Position numbers and translations under genes: made by a program. DNA of 64,000 nt from Nocardiopsis potens DSM 45234 (lineage in GTDB: Bacteria; Actinomycetota; Actinomycetes; Streptosporangiales; Streptosporangiaceae): NCBI RefSeq assembly GCF_000341105.1, contig NZ_ANBB01000016.1, positions 1 to 64,000 on the forward strand, written 5' to 3'. Under the pieces are notes generated by a model. It was not told the DNA's origin and ran no database searches. It saw nothing but the letters and a program-made list of their open reading frames with translations. Of the stretch, positions 34,908 to 44,366 are shown piece by piece; position 1 is the first letter of the stretch, and each line of letters starts with the position of its first letter.

Positions 34908-35846
34908 TCAGGGGCAGCGGACGATCTGGCCGGCGTAGGAGAGGTTGCCGCCGAAGCCGAAGAGGAGGGCGGGGGAGCCGGTTTCGAGTTCGCCGCGCTC
35001 CAGGAGCTTGGAGAAGGCCAGCGGGATGGAGGCCGCCGAGGTGTTGCCGGAGTCGGCGACGTCGCGGGCGACGACCGCGCGGGCGGCGCCCAGGGAGCGG
35101 GCGATGGACTCGACGATGCGCAGGTTGGCCTGGTGCAGGATGACCGCGCCGAGGTCCTCGGGGGCGACGCCGGAGCGCTCGCAGACGGCGCGGGCCAGCT
35201 CGGGCAGCCGGGTGGTGGTCCACCGGTAGACGGTCTGGCCCTCCTGGACGAACCGGGTCGGGGTGCCGCCGATCCGGACGGCCTCGCCCAGCTCGGGGAA
35301 GGATCCCCAGAGCACCGGGCCGACCTCCGGCTCCTCCGCCGCGGTGAGCAGGGCGGCGCCGGCGCCGTCGCCGACCAGCACCGAGGTGGAGCGCTCCTCC
35401 CACGCCACCACGTCGGTCATCTTGTCCGAGCCGATCACCAGGGCGGTCCGGGCGGCGCCGGCCCGGATCGCGTGGTCGGCGGTGGCCAGGGCGTGCGGGA
35501 AGCCGGAGCAGACCACGTTGACGTCGAGCACCGCGGGGGAGGGGGAGCCCAGCCGGGCCGCGACCCGGGCCGCCATGTTCGGGCTGCGGTCCACCGCGGT
35601 GGAGGTGGCGACCACGATCATGTCCACCTCGCCCGGCTCCAGCCCGGCGTTGGCCAGCGCCTTGGCGCCGGCGTGCGCGGCCATCTCGTCCACCGTCTCC
35701 TCGGGGGCGGCGACGTGCCGGGTGCGGATGCCGACCCGGCTGCGGATCCACTGGTCGCTGGTGTCGGTGAGGCGGGCGACGTCGTCGTTGGTGAGCACCC
35801 TGGTGGGTTGGTAATGGCCCAGCGCGCTGATCCGCGACCCGGTCAT
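34908..35846 (-). CDS. 3-oxoacyl-ACP synthase III (FabH-like)
   Basis: This 312-residue thiolase-fold enzyme condenses an acyl-CoA starter with malonyl-ACP. The catalytic triad is complete: Cys113 in VNVVCSGF, His238 in ILHQANLRI and Asn268 in DSGNTSAAS. The C-terminal FGGNLSYAGQIV is typical of KAS III. It is not next to other fatty acid or polyketide genes, so it could be a secondary FabH or serve a starter-unit or beta-ketone pathway. The ATG at 35846 begins the conserved ISALGHYQPTRVLTNDD segment. Confidence 0.93.
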   Translation of the reverse strand: MTGSRISALGHYQPTRVLTNDDVARLTDTSDQWIRSRVGIRTRHVAAPEETVDEMAAHAGAKALANAGLEPGEVDMIVVATSTAVDRSPNMAARVAARLGSPSPAVLDVNVVCSGFPHALATADHAIRAGAARTALVIGSDKMTDVVAWEERSTSVLVGDGAGAALLTAAEEPEVGPVLWGSFPELGEAVRIGGTPTRFVQEGQTVYRWTTTRLPELARAVCERSGVAPEDLGAVILHQANLRIVESIARSLGAARAVVARDVADSGNTSAASIPLAFSKLLERGELETGSPALLFGFGGNLSYAGQIVRCP

Positions 35847-35984
35847 CCGTCTATCCCCCGCTTTTTTCGGCCTTGTGAGCGACGCCAGTCTCAGTGTTAC
35901 CGGTCAGTCGCACAAGCGGCGGCGGGAAGAAAACCGCACTTCGGAAGGATCAGGTGATCCCGGGGCGCGGGGGAGCGGACCGGT

Positions 35985-36569
35985 TCAGTCCCGGTCCGGC
36001 CGGATCGGTGCGCCGGGGTCGTAGGCGCGGTGCCGCCCCCCGTACCGGCGGCGCGGCCGGTCGGAGACGGCGTCCCGGTAGCCGCTGCGGTAGGCCTCCT
36101 CCTCGGCGGCGGCCCGGGCGGCGGGGCCCGCAGGGGCCGGGCGGAGCGCACCCGCCCCCACCCTGGCCAGCAGGAAGACGACGGCGGCCCCGGTGACCGC
36201 GTTGACCGCGGCGGCGGCGACCTGCGCCGGGAGCGGCCCGGACAGGGCGAACGGGACCAGCGCCGCGGCCGCCGCACCGGCCCCGGCGATCCAGCGGAAC
36301 AGGGCGGTCGGCCGAGGGGCGGAGGCGAGCAGCAGGTGGAGCAGGGCGGTGGCGGCCAGCGCGGCCGCGGCCGCCAGCGCCGCGTGCAGCGCGGTGCCGA
36401 GGTCGCCGAACTCGCCCGCCTGCCCGCGGGCGAGCGCCGGAACGCCCAGCACACCGCGCACGGCGAGGGTCGCGACCAGGATCGACAGGGCGGCGACCAT
36501 CGCGGTGGCGATCCCCCCGGACCACAGCCGGGAGGCGTCGACGGCGCGGGCGCCCCGGTAACCGCTCAT
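35985..36569 (-). CDS. Small four-helix membrane protein (DUF6069-like)
   Basis: This 194-residue inner-membrane protein has four hydrophobic segments (IATAMVAALSILVATLAVRG, ALAAAAALAATALLHLLLAS, IAGAGAAAAALVPFAL and AAVNAVTGAAVVFLLARV). It then has a charged C-terminal tail containing EEEAYRSGYRDAVSDRPRRR. The topology recalls DUF6069 proteins of actinobacteria; this is from memory. No function can be given. It stands alone, upstream of the KAS III gene in the same direction but 138 bp away. Confidence 0.75.
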   Translation of the reverse strand: MSGYRGARAVDASRLWSGGIATAMVAALSILVATLAVRGVLGVPALARGQAGEFGDLGTALHAALAAAAALAATALLHLLLASAPRPTALFRWIAGAGAAAAALVPFALSGPLPAQVAAAAVNAVTGAAVVFLLARVGAGALRPAPAGPAARAAAEEEAYRSGYRDAVSDRPRRRYGGRHRAYDPGAPIRPDRD

Positions 36570-36714
36570 GCCGTACCCCCCGATACGGAGCCGAATCCGG
36601 TCACCCGGCCCATACCCCGGGTCAACGCCGATAACCGCCGGTGGCGGGGGTGCGGAGGGGGCCGGGTCCGTTAAGGGACCGCGGAAGGGGAGGGAAACGG
36701 ACGGCGGCGCCGGG

Positions 36715-37341
36715 TCAGGGGCCCTCGCCCCGCCAGCGCCAGGCGCCGTCCACGGCCGCGCGGCCGGGCAGGGTGCCGCGCCCGGTGCACCAGAGCAGCT
36801 CCGCCCACGGGTCGCCGGTGCCCGGCGCCTGCGGGAAGAGGCGGCCCAGGGCGCGCGCCACCGGCTCCTCGGGCGGGGTGAACTCCAGCCCCAGCCCGGC
36901 GGCGATGTCGTGGGTGTGCAGCAGCGCCTCGACCATGCCCATCGCGGCGAACCCGATCGGCCCGGCGTCGCCGTAGGAGTGCCAGGCGCGCACCTCGGGC
37001 GGGGTGGTGCGGACGGCCGCGGCCAGCACGCCGGCAGAGGCCTCCAGCCCCTGCACCAGCTGCTCGGGGGTGGCGTCGTCGTCCGCGACGACCTCGAAGG
37101 CGACGTAGCCGCGGGTGCGCCGGCCGGTCAGCTGGGTGGCGTAGCCGAACATGTCGTCCCAGACGTGCACCGCGGTCGCGGTGCAGGTCCAGTCGAGGCC
37201 GCCGGCGGGGACGCTCCAGTCCGCGTCCGCCCCGCGGCGCAGCGCGGCCGCGCAGGCGGCCACCGACCGCTCCAGCAGTGCGGCCCACTCCTCCCGGGGA
37301 TCGTCGGAGGAGGCGGCGGAGAAAGAAGTGTGATCGGGCAT
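36715..37341 (-). CDS. Mycothiol-dependent maleylpyruvate isomerase/DinB-like family protein
   Basis: This 208-residue cytoplasmic protein starts with a DinB-like four-helix region (EEWAALLERSVAACAAALRR, LDWTCTATAVHVWDDMFGYA) containing the His typical of the MDMPI metal site. GFAAMGMVEALLHTHDIAAG supplies further histidines. Such proteins often use mycothiol or bind metal, but the substrate is not defined. The ATG at 37341 was chosen; the frame extends upstream into the repeat array without similarity. Confidence 0.85.
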   Translation of the reverse strand: MPDHTSFSAASSDDPREEWAALLERSVAACAAALRRGADADWSVPAGGLDWTCTATAVHVWDDMFGYATQLTGRRTRGYVAFEVVADDDATPEQLVQGLEASAGVLAAAVRTTPPEVRAWHSYGDAGPIGFAAMGMVEALLHTHDIAAGLGLEFTPPEEPVARALGRLFPQAPGTGDPWAELLWCTGRGTLPGRAAVDGAWRWRGEGP

Positions 37342-37417
37342 GCGCGGAACCCTAAGCCTCCGAACCCGCCGGCGCCTACGGCTTTTCCCGGACGCACCGG
37401 ACTCCACGGGTCGGGGC

Positions 37418-38064
37418 AAGCGGGCAGCGACGGCAGGGAGGGGGACCGGCCGACCGGTCGGGCGCGGTGCATCGCGGAGTGCAGGTTCAAGCGGGCGGCG
37501 ACGGCGGAGGAAGGGGCGGGGCGGGGTGGTCGCCCGGGTGTCGGGCCCCACGGGGTCGGGGTTCAGGCGGGCAGCGAAGGCGGCGGTGGGCACCGGCCGG
37601 TCGGTCCGGCACGGCGCCCCACGGGGTGACGGCTCAGACCAGCGGCGACGGCAGAGGCAGGGGCGGGGCGGAGGCGGTCGCCCGGGCGCGGCGCCTCACG
37701 GGGTCGGGGTTCAGGCGGGCGGCGACGGCGGGGAAGGGGACCGGCCGGTCGGTCCGGCACGGCGCCCCACGGGGTGACGGCTCAGACCGGCGGCGACGGC
37801 AGAGGCAGGGGCGGGGCGCAGGCGGTCGCCCGGGCGCGGCGTCTCGCGGCGCGGGGGTTCAAGCGGGCAGCGAGGGCGGGAGGGCGTGCCGGCCGGTCGG
37901 TCCGGCACGGCGCCCCGCAGAGCGAAGGCTCAGACCGGCGGCGACGGCAGCGGTAGGGGCGGGGCGGAGGCGGCCGCCCGGGCGCGGTGCCTCACGGGGT
38001 GGCGGTTCAGGCTGGCGGCGAGGGCGGGCAGGGGCACCGGCTGGTCGGTCGGGTGCGGCGGAGC
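37418..38064. repeat. 148-bp tandem repeat array, forward orientation
   Basis: The motif ccggccggtcggtccggcac recurs at 37593, 37741 and 37889, with diverged copies at 37445 and 38037. The spacing is exactly 148 bp each time, giving four full units plus partial ends. Each unit is a dimer of two related monomers offset by 71 and 77 bp; both carry a cggcgcc(c/t)cacgggg core and a ggcggcgacggc tail. Because 148 is not a multiple of three, the reading frame shifts from unit to unit, which argues against a repeat protein. It lies behind the MDMPI gene start. Confidence 0.92.
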
Positions 38065-38589
38065 AGGGTGGGGCGGTCGGGGTGAGCCGGGGTGGCGGGG
38101 TGGCCGTTCCCGCGTCGCCCGGGCGCCGTTGCCGGCCGCCTCTGAAACCGCTGCACCTCCCTGACCTGGGTGAATACGCAGGGTGATGGCGGGGTGGGGT
38201 GCCCTGCGCACCGCGAGAGCACCCCGGTGATTCCCGGGCGCGCATCCCGGGCCGGATCGGCCCTCTGAGGGCCCGAATCGCCCCGATCGGGCCGTTGATC
38301 AGGGATTCGAGCCGTCCGCAAGGCCGCAAACCAGGGGGCCGGAACCCGGGAAGGGCAGGGGTGGGGGCGAGATGTCGCTTTTGCCCTCCCGGGAGGCCCC
38401 GCTTTGGCCACTCTGGGTGATCAGGGAGGGGGTGGTGGGGGCTTCAGAGCCCGCTACTCGCTGGTAGATGTAATCGGGGTGCTCTCGCGGTGCGCAAGGC
38501 GCCCCCGCGCCCGCCCGATCCCCGCCGCAAACCCGGCATACGGGATATGACCACCCTCGGCGGGGGCGCGTGCCGGGCCGGGCCGGTGA
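38065..38589. other. Dyad-rich non-coding core between the two arrays
   Basis: There is no credible gene in this stretch. A perfect 22-bp inverted repeat has arms at 38205-38226 and 38475-38496 (outer tgcgcaccgcgagagc). Inside it are the hairpin 38345-38393 (cccgggaagggca / tgccctcccggg), the 15-bp dyad 38259-38273 and tgatcaggga present twice. GC is lower than in the arrays. Confidence 0.7.
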
Positions 38590-39115
38590 ACGCGGCGCCC
38601 CGCCCCCTCCCGCCCTCGCCGCCTGCCTGAACCCCCGCCCCGCGAGGCGCCGCACCCGGGTGAGGCGCCCGACCCCGCCCCTACCGCTGCCGTCGCCGCC
38701 GGTTTGAGCCGCCACCCCGTGGGGTGCCGCACCGGACCGACCGGCCGGCACGCCCTCCCGCCGTCGCCGCCTGTCTGAACCTTCACTCCGCGAGACGCCG
38801 CGCCCGGCTGGGACGCCCGGCCCCGCCCCTACCTTTGCCGTCGCCGCCCGTTTGGACCTTCGCTCCGTGGGGCGCCGCGCCGGACCGACCGGCCGGCACG
38901 CCCTCCCGCCTTCGCCGCCTGCTTGAACCCTCGCCCCGCGAGGCGCCGCACCCGGGTGAGGCGCTCGCCTCGGCCCTACCCTTGCCGTCGCCGCTGGCTT
39001 GAACCCTCACCCCGTGGGGCGCCGCACCCGACCGACCAGCCGGTTCCCCACCGCTGCCCTCGCCGCCCGTCTGAACCTTCACCCCGCGAGGCGCCGCGCC
39101 CGGGTGCGGTGGTGC
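38590..39115. repeat. 148-bp tandem repeat array, inverted orientation
   Basis: ccctcccgcc followed by (n)tcgccgcctg recurs at 38605, 38753 and 38901, and a diverged copy continues to 39060. Each step is 148 bp. The reverse complement of the unit matches the forward array (ccggccggtcggtccgg, then caccccgtgg read as ccacggggtg). The array ends only a few bases before the stop of the MocR-type gene. Confidence 0.9.
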
Positions 39116-39122
39116 GGAGGGG

Positions 39123-40439
39123 TCAGACCGCCGGGCCCGGTTGGCGGACCGAGGCGGCCACGGCGCGGGCCAGTTCCGGCATGTCCGCGACGTCCAGGGC
39201 GGAGACGGTGATCCGCAGCGCCGGGCCGGTGGAGGCGCGGAAGCGGTGGCCCGGGGTGACCGCCCAGCCGCGGGCGAGCAGGCCCGCCGTGGCCGCGGCC
39301 TCGTCCGGCACCGACACCCACACGTTCAGGCCGGACCGGCCCCGGGCGGACAGCCCGTGCTCGGCCAGCGCCGCGATGAGGGCGTCCCGGCGGGCGGCGT
39401 AGGAGCGGTCGGCCTCCCGGGCGCCGATCCGCGGGCGCCGCAGCAGCTCCACGAAGGCCTCCTGGAGCACGTGGCTCACCCACCCCGGGCCGGTCTGCAT
39501 CAGCGCGCGCACCCGGTCCACCGTCACCAGGTCCCCCGCCAGCATCGCCAGCCGCAGGTCCGGCCCGTAGGCCTTGGCGACCGAGCGGATCACCGCCCAC
39601 CGCCGGGTGGCCCCGAAGACGCCGTGGAAGGGCAGGTCGACCAGGTCGAACCCGTGGTCGTCCTCGATCGTGAGCACCTGCGGGTGCCCGGCCAGCACCG
39701 CGCGGAGCGCGGCCGCGCGCTCCGCGCCGATCGCCGCCCCGGTCGGGTTCTGCGCCCGGTTGGTCAGCACCACGGCGCGCGCCCCCGAGCGGAGCGCCGC
39801 CGCCAGCTCCTCGGGCAGCGGCCCGTCGTCGTCCACCGCCATCGGGACGCTCTTCAGGCCGGTCGCGGCGAGCAGGTCGTACTCGCTGGGCCAGCCCGGG
39901 TCCTCCAGGGCGACGGTGTCGCCCGCGCGCAGCGCGGAGCGGAGCACCCGGTCGATCCCGTCGAGCGCGCCGGAGGTCACGGTGAGCGCGTCGGTGGGCA
40001 CGCCGTCCGGGGCGAGCAGGGAGCGGGCCGCCTCCTCCATGGCGGGCAGCACCGGGGGGTCGCCGTACAGGGTCGGGGCGCGGCCGGCGCGGTTCCGGGC
40101 GACCTCGGCGAGGACCTCGGCCAGGTCGGGCAGGAGCCGCGGGTCGGGGTTGCCGGTGGCGGCGTCGCGGGCGCCCGGCGGGACCGCGCCGGGGCCGGCC
40201 TCCCTCGGGGCGGCCGCGGGCCGGGGCCGGACCCGGGTCCCCCGTCGGCCGCCGGTCTCGACCAGGCCGCGCTCCCGGAGCAGCCGGTAGGCGGCGGCCA
40301 CGGTGTTCGGGTTGACGCCGAGGTCGCCCGCGAGGTCCCGGATGGGGGGCAGGACCGTGCCCGCCTCCAGGGCACCGCCGGCGATCTCCCGTTCCACGCT
40401 GTCGGCGATCTCGTGCGAACCCCGTCCGGTGATGACCAT
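39123..40439 (-). CDS. MocR-type regulator: GntR HTH fused to PLP aminotransferase domain
   Basis: This 438-residue protein has an N-terminal winged helix (LPPIRDLAGDLGVNPNTVAA, AYRLLRERGLVETGGRRGTR). A fold type I aminotransferase domain follows with LYGDPPVLPAMEEAARSLL, VTSGALDGIDRVLRSALRAG, EDPGWPSEYDLL and VLTNRAQNPTGAAI. The PLP lysine is in IRSVAKAYGPDLRLAML. MocR proteins regulate vitamin B6, GABA or amino-acid genes. No such gene is adjacent, and its target may be the unrelated divergent methyltransferase or an unlinked locus. The ATG at 40439 is used. Confidence 0.92.
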   Translation of the reverse strand: MVITGRGSHEIADSVEREIAGGALEAGTVLPPIRDLAGDLGVNPNTVAAAYRLLRERGLVETGGRRGTRVRPRPAAAPREAGPGAVPPGARDAATGNPDPRLLPDLAEVLAEVARNRAGRAPTLYGDPPVLPAMEEAARSLLAPDGVPTDALTVTSGALDGIDRVLRSALRAGDTVALEDPGWPSEYDLLAATGLKSVPMAVDDDGPLPEELAAALRSGARAVVLTNRAQNPTGAAIGAERAAALRAVLAGHPQVLTIEDDHGFDLVDLPFHGVFGATRRWAVIRSVAKAYGPDLRLAMLAGDLVTVDRVRALMQTGPGWVSHVLQEAFVELLRRPRIGAREADRSYAARRDALIAALAEHGLSARGRSGLNVWVSVPDEAAATAGLLARGWAVTPGHRFRASTGPALRITVSALDVADMPELARAVAASVRQPGPAV

Positions 40440-40854
40440 GCCCGCATTATCCAGCAGTTCGGCACCGGGGGCGTACCCGGTGGGCGGCCGCCGCCCGCCG
40501 GGGACCGCCCGGGCCCCTCGGCGTCCGGGCGCGCATTATAGCCGGACGGGGATTCCCGGATATTCTCCGGGTATTTCCGGTGAATGAATCAGTGATGTCG
40601 GTACAAAGTGTTGCGCGGTGCGATTCCCTGTTGCGCTCTGGTGAACCCGCGGTGCCGCGGGCGCGGATCACCCGGCGTTGTCCGGGTGTCGATCCCGCTG
40701 TGCAGCAGGATGATTTTATCCGTCCTGACCTGCCCGTTAACCGCTTCTTGTCGGGAGACCCCTTGAATTAGGGGGTGGTTCGTGCTTTTCAATATATATA
40801 CGCGAAGTTTCACCCTCGGGGCAGTGTGCCGCGCGCGCCTCGGGGTGTTCTAGT
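40440..40854. other. Long AT-richer promoter region upstream of the betaine synthase gene
   Basis: These 415 bp have no gene. Base composition drops well below the window average, with the run ttttcaatatatatacg at 40786-40802 and small hairpins (cccgcggtgccgcggg near 40647; ccccttgaattaggggg near 40759). This suits a strongly regulated, probably osmotically controlled promoter. The start sites are not resolved. Confidence 0.55.
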
Positions 40855-42513
<1,659 letters not shown>

Positions 42514-42516
42514 ACC

Positions 42517-42614
42517 CGGCGGGCCCGCTCCCCCACGGGCCCGCCGCCCGGTCCGGCGCCCGACGCGCCGGACCGGCCCCCGCTCCGGGCGCGCCCCGGC
42601 CCGGAGCGGGGGCC
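42517..42614 (+). terminator. Triple hairpin terminator after the betaine synthase gene
   Basis: Three perfect GC hairpins follow each other: 42517-42546 (11-bp stem), 42548-42576 (12-bp stem, 5-base loop) and 42575-42614 (16-bp stem, 8-base loop). The last is followed by ttt. Confidence 0.85.
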
Positions 42615-42754
42615 TTTCCGCGCTCTGCCTCCGCGATCTGCCCTCTGTTCCGCCCACCGGAGCCGCTGCCGGACTCGGCGCCGGGGCCGGCGGTCCGCGA
42701 CGGTCTCGACGCTGCGGGGCGACCGGAGCGCTCCGACGGCCCCGCGACGCCGGG

Positions 42755-43387
42755 TCACCGGTCCTGGAGGGGCCGGCCCTGCCCGGCGGGGTCCGGCAGC
42801 AGCGGGTCCAGCAAGGTCGCCACCAGGGCGGGGGCCGGGTCGGCGGCGGGGTCGTCGGCGGCCCGGAGCGCGTCGGTCAGGTGGGAGAAGAACGCCTGCT
42901 GGAAGCAGGCCCCCAGGAGCAGCGCGGCCGCGGCGCGGGCGTCGGTCCCGGGGCGCAGCCGGCCCCGGTCCCGCTCGGCGGCGATGTAGGCGGCGAGGCC
43001 GTCCACCGGGACGTGCGGGCCGACCCCCCACTCGGAGAGCCGGGCCCGGTAGTCCTGCAGCAGCCGGGCCTCGGAGAACAGCGAGGTGCCCAGCGGCACC
43101 GCCCGGGTGTAGAAGCCGATCGCGGTGCGCGCGACCTCCTCCAGCACCTCCCGGACCGGGGCGCCCCCGGCCCGCTGCTCCAGGCGGTCCATCAGCCGGC
43201 CGAACTCCGGCGTCTGCCGGGTGAGCACGCTCAGGAACAGCTCGTGCTTGTCGGAGAAGTGCTTGTACAGGGTGGCCTCGGAGTAGCCGGCCTCCTTGGC
43301 GATGAGCCTGGTGGTGGCGCGCGCGGCGCCGTGCTCGCGTATCACGCGCTCGGCGGCGCCGAGGATCGCGTCACGGGTTCCCGCCAT
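42755..43387 (-). CDS. TetR-family regulator divergent from an NAD(P)-binding protein
   Basis: This 210-residue repressor has an N-terminal helix-turn-helix AERVIREHGAARATTRLIAK and EAGYSEATLYKHFSDKHELF. The C-terminal region (FYTRAVPLGTSLFSEARLLQ) is a TetR_C-like ligand domain. Two copies of gtgagtNNgcgctcac lie in the gap to the divergent gene, so autoregulation plus control of that gene is likely. The ATG at 43387 is used. Confidence 0.92.
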   Translation of the reverse strand: MAGTRDAILGAAERVIREHGAARATTRLIAKEAGYSEATLYKHFSDKHELFLSVLTRQTPEFGRLMDRLEQRAGGAPVREVLEEVARTAIGFYTRAVPLGTSLFSEARLLQDYRARLSEWGVGPHVPVDGLAAYIAAERDRGRLRPGTDARAAAALLLGACFQQAFFSHLTDALRAADDPAADPAPALVATLLDPLLPDPAGQGRPLQDR

Positions 43388-43411
43388 GCGATGTCCGTTC
43401 CCGGTATTGAC

Positions 43412-43456
43412 GTGAGTGGGCGCTCACCACCATAGTCGTGGTGAGTAAGCGCTCAC
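43412..43456. promoter_or_regulatory. Two near-identical TetR operators
   Basis: gtgagtgggcgctcac (43412-43427) and gtgagtaagcgctcac (43441-43456) differ only in two central bases and are spaced 29 bp centre to centre. They lie between the TetR gene and the divergent NAD(P)-binding protein gene. Confidence 0.8.
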
Positions 43457-43476
43457 TACCCGAAAGGCGTCCGGGA

Positions 43477-44115
43477 ATGAGGATCACCGTTCTGGGAGCC
43501 GGCGGCGGGGTCGGCCGCGAGATGGTCGCCCAGGCCCTGGCGGCGGGCCACGAGGTCACGGCGGTGGTGCGGGACCGCGTCCGCGCCCGGCTGGGCGGGC
43601 ACGACCGGCTCGATGTGGCCGTGGCCGACGCCCTCGACCCGGCCTCGCTGCTGCCCGCGGTCAAGGGGGCCGACGCGGTGCTCTCCGCACTGGGCGGGCG
43701 GGGCGGGCTCTCCGAGCCCACCACCGTCTGCGAGCGGGGCGCCCGCGCCGCGGTCGAGGCGATGCGCACCGCCGAGGTGCGCCGCATCGTCGCGATCAGC
43801 GCGGCCACCGTCACCGCCGAGGGGGACGGGCCGTTCACCCGGCTCGTGGTCAAGCCGGTGCTGACCAGGGTGCTGCGGCACCCCCGCGCCGACTCGATCC
43901 GGATGGAGGAGGTGCTGGCCGGCAGCGGCCTGGACTGGACGGTGCTGCGCCCGCCGATGCTGCTGGACCGCCCGCGCACCGGCCGGTACCGGATGCGCGA
44001 CGGCGCCAACGTCCGCGGCGGTCTGCGGATCGGCCGCGCCGACGTGGCCGACGCGGCCCTGGCCGTACTCCCCGACCCGGCCCGGTTCCGCACCGCGGTG
44101 GGCGTCGCCTACTGA
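43477..44115 (+). CDS. NAD(P)-binding atypical SDR (NmrA-like) protein
   Basis: This 212-residue cytoplasmic Rossmann protein has the dinucleotide loop ITVLGAGGGVGREMVAQALA at the N-terminus. It then has DALDPASLLPAVKGADAVLSALGG and VRRIVAISAATVTAEGDG, and WTVLRPPMLLDRPRTGRYR near the C-terminus. This is typical of atypical short-chain dehydrogenases of the NAD(P)H-binding type, which often respond to electrophile or redox stress. A catalytic Tyr-x-x-x-Lys is not evident. The ATG at 43477 follows AAAGG. The neighbouring TetR and its two operators indicate inducible expression. Confidence 0.88.
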   Translation: MRITVLGAGGGVGREMVAQALAAGHEVTAVVRDRVRARLGGHDRLDVAVADALDPASLLPAVKGADAVLSALGGRGGLSEPTTVCERGARAAVEAMRTAEVRRIVAISAATVTAEGDGPFTRLVVKPVLTRVLRHPRADSIRMEEVLAGSGLDWTVLRPPMLLDRPRTGRYRMRDGANVRGGLRIGRADVADAALAVLPDPARFRTAVGVAY

Positions 44116-44221
44116 CCCGGCCCTCCCGCGTTGATCTTGACGCCGTCGCCGTCTCGACCGGCCTTGCCACCAAGTGGCCGTTGCAACGAGGAACTCGGAG
44201 AGGGGAGAGAGGCGGAAGGGG

Positions 44222-44294
44222 GACCGGCCGGCACGCCCTCCTGCCCTCCCTGCCCGTTTGAACCTTCGCTCCGTGGGGCGCCGCGCCCGACCGG
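44222..44294. repeat. Solitary monomer of the 148-bp array family
   Basis: This stretch has gaccggccggcacgccctcc, then gtttgaaccttcgctccgtg and gggcgccgcgc, in the same order and spacing as monomers of the inverted array at 38.6-39.1 kb. It is a single copy in the gap between converging genes. The family is therefore dispersed and not confined to one array. Confidence 0.75.
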
Positions 44295-44366
44295 AATGCC
44301 GGATCGCTGAGGGAAGAGGGAAGAAGGGCGGTCGACACCGGGGAAACGCCCCGCGGGGGCGGGTCC

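Noticed and set aside
37418-39115. CRISPR array
   Set aside because: Units are contiguous 148-bp dimers without variable spacers, and no cas gene is present.
37340-39120. Overlapping open frames on both strands across the repeat arrays
   Set aside because: The 148-bp period shifts frame each unit, and the frames have no ribosome sites or recognisable domains.
40600-40800. Riboswitch upstream of the betaine synthase (for example glycine-type)
   Set aside because: There are small hairpins but none of the conserved glycine aptamer segments; the region is described only as a promoter.
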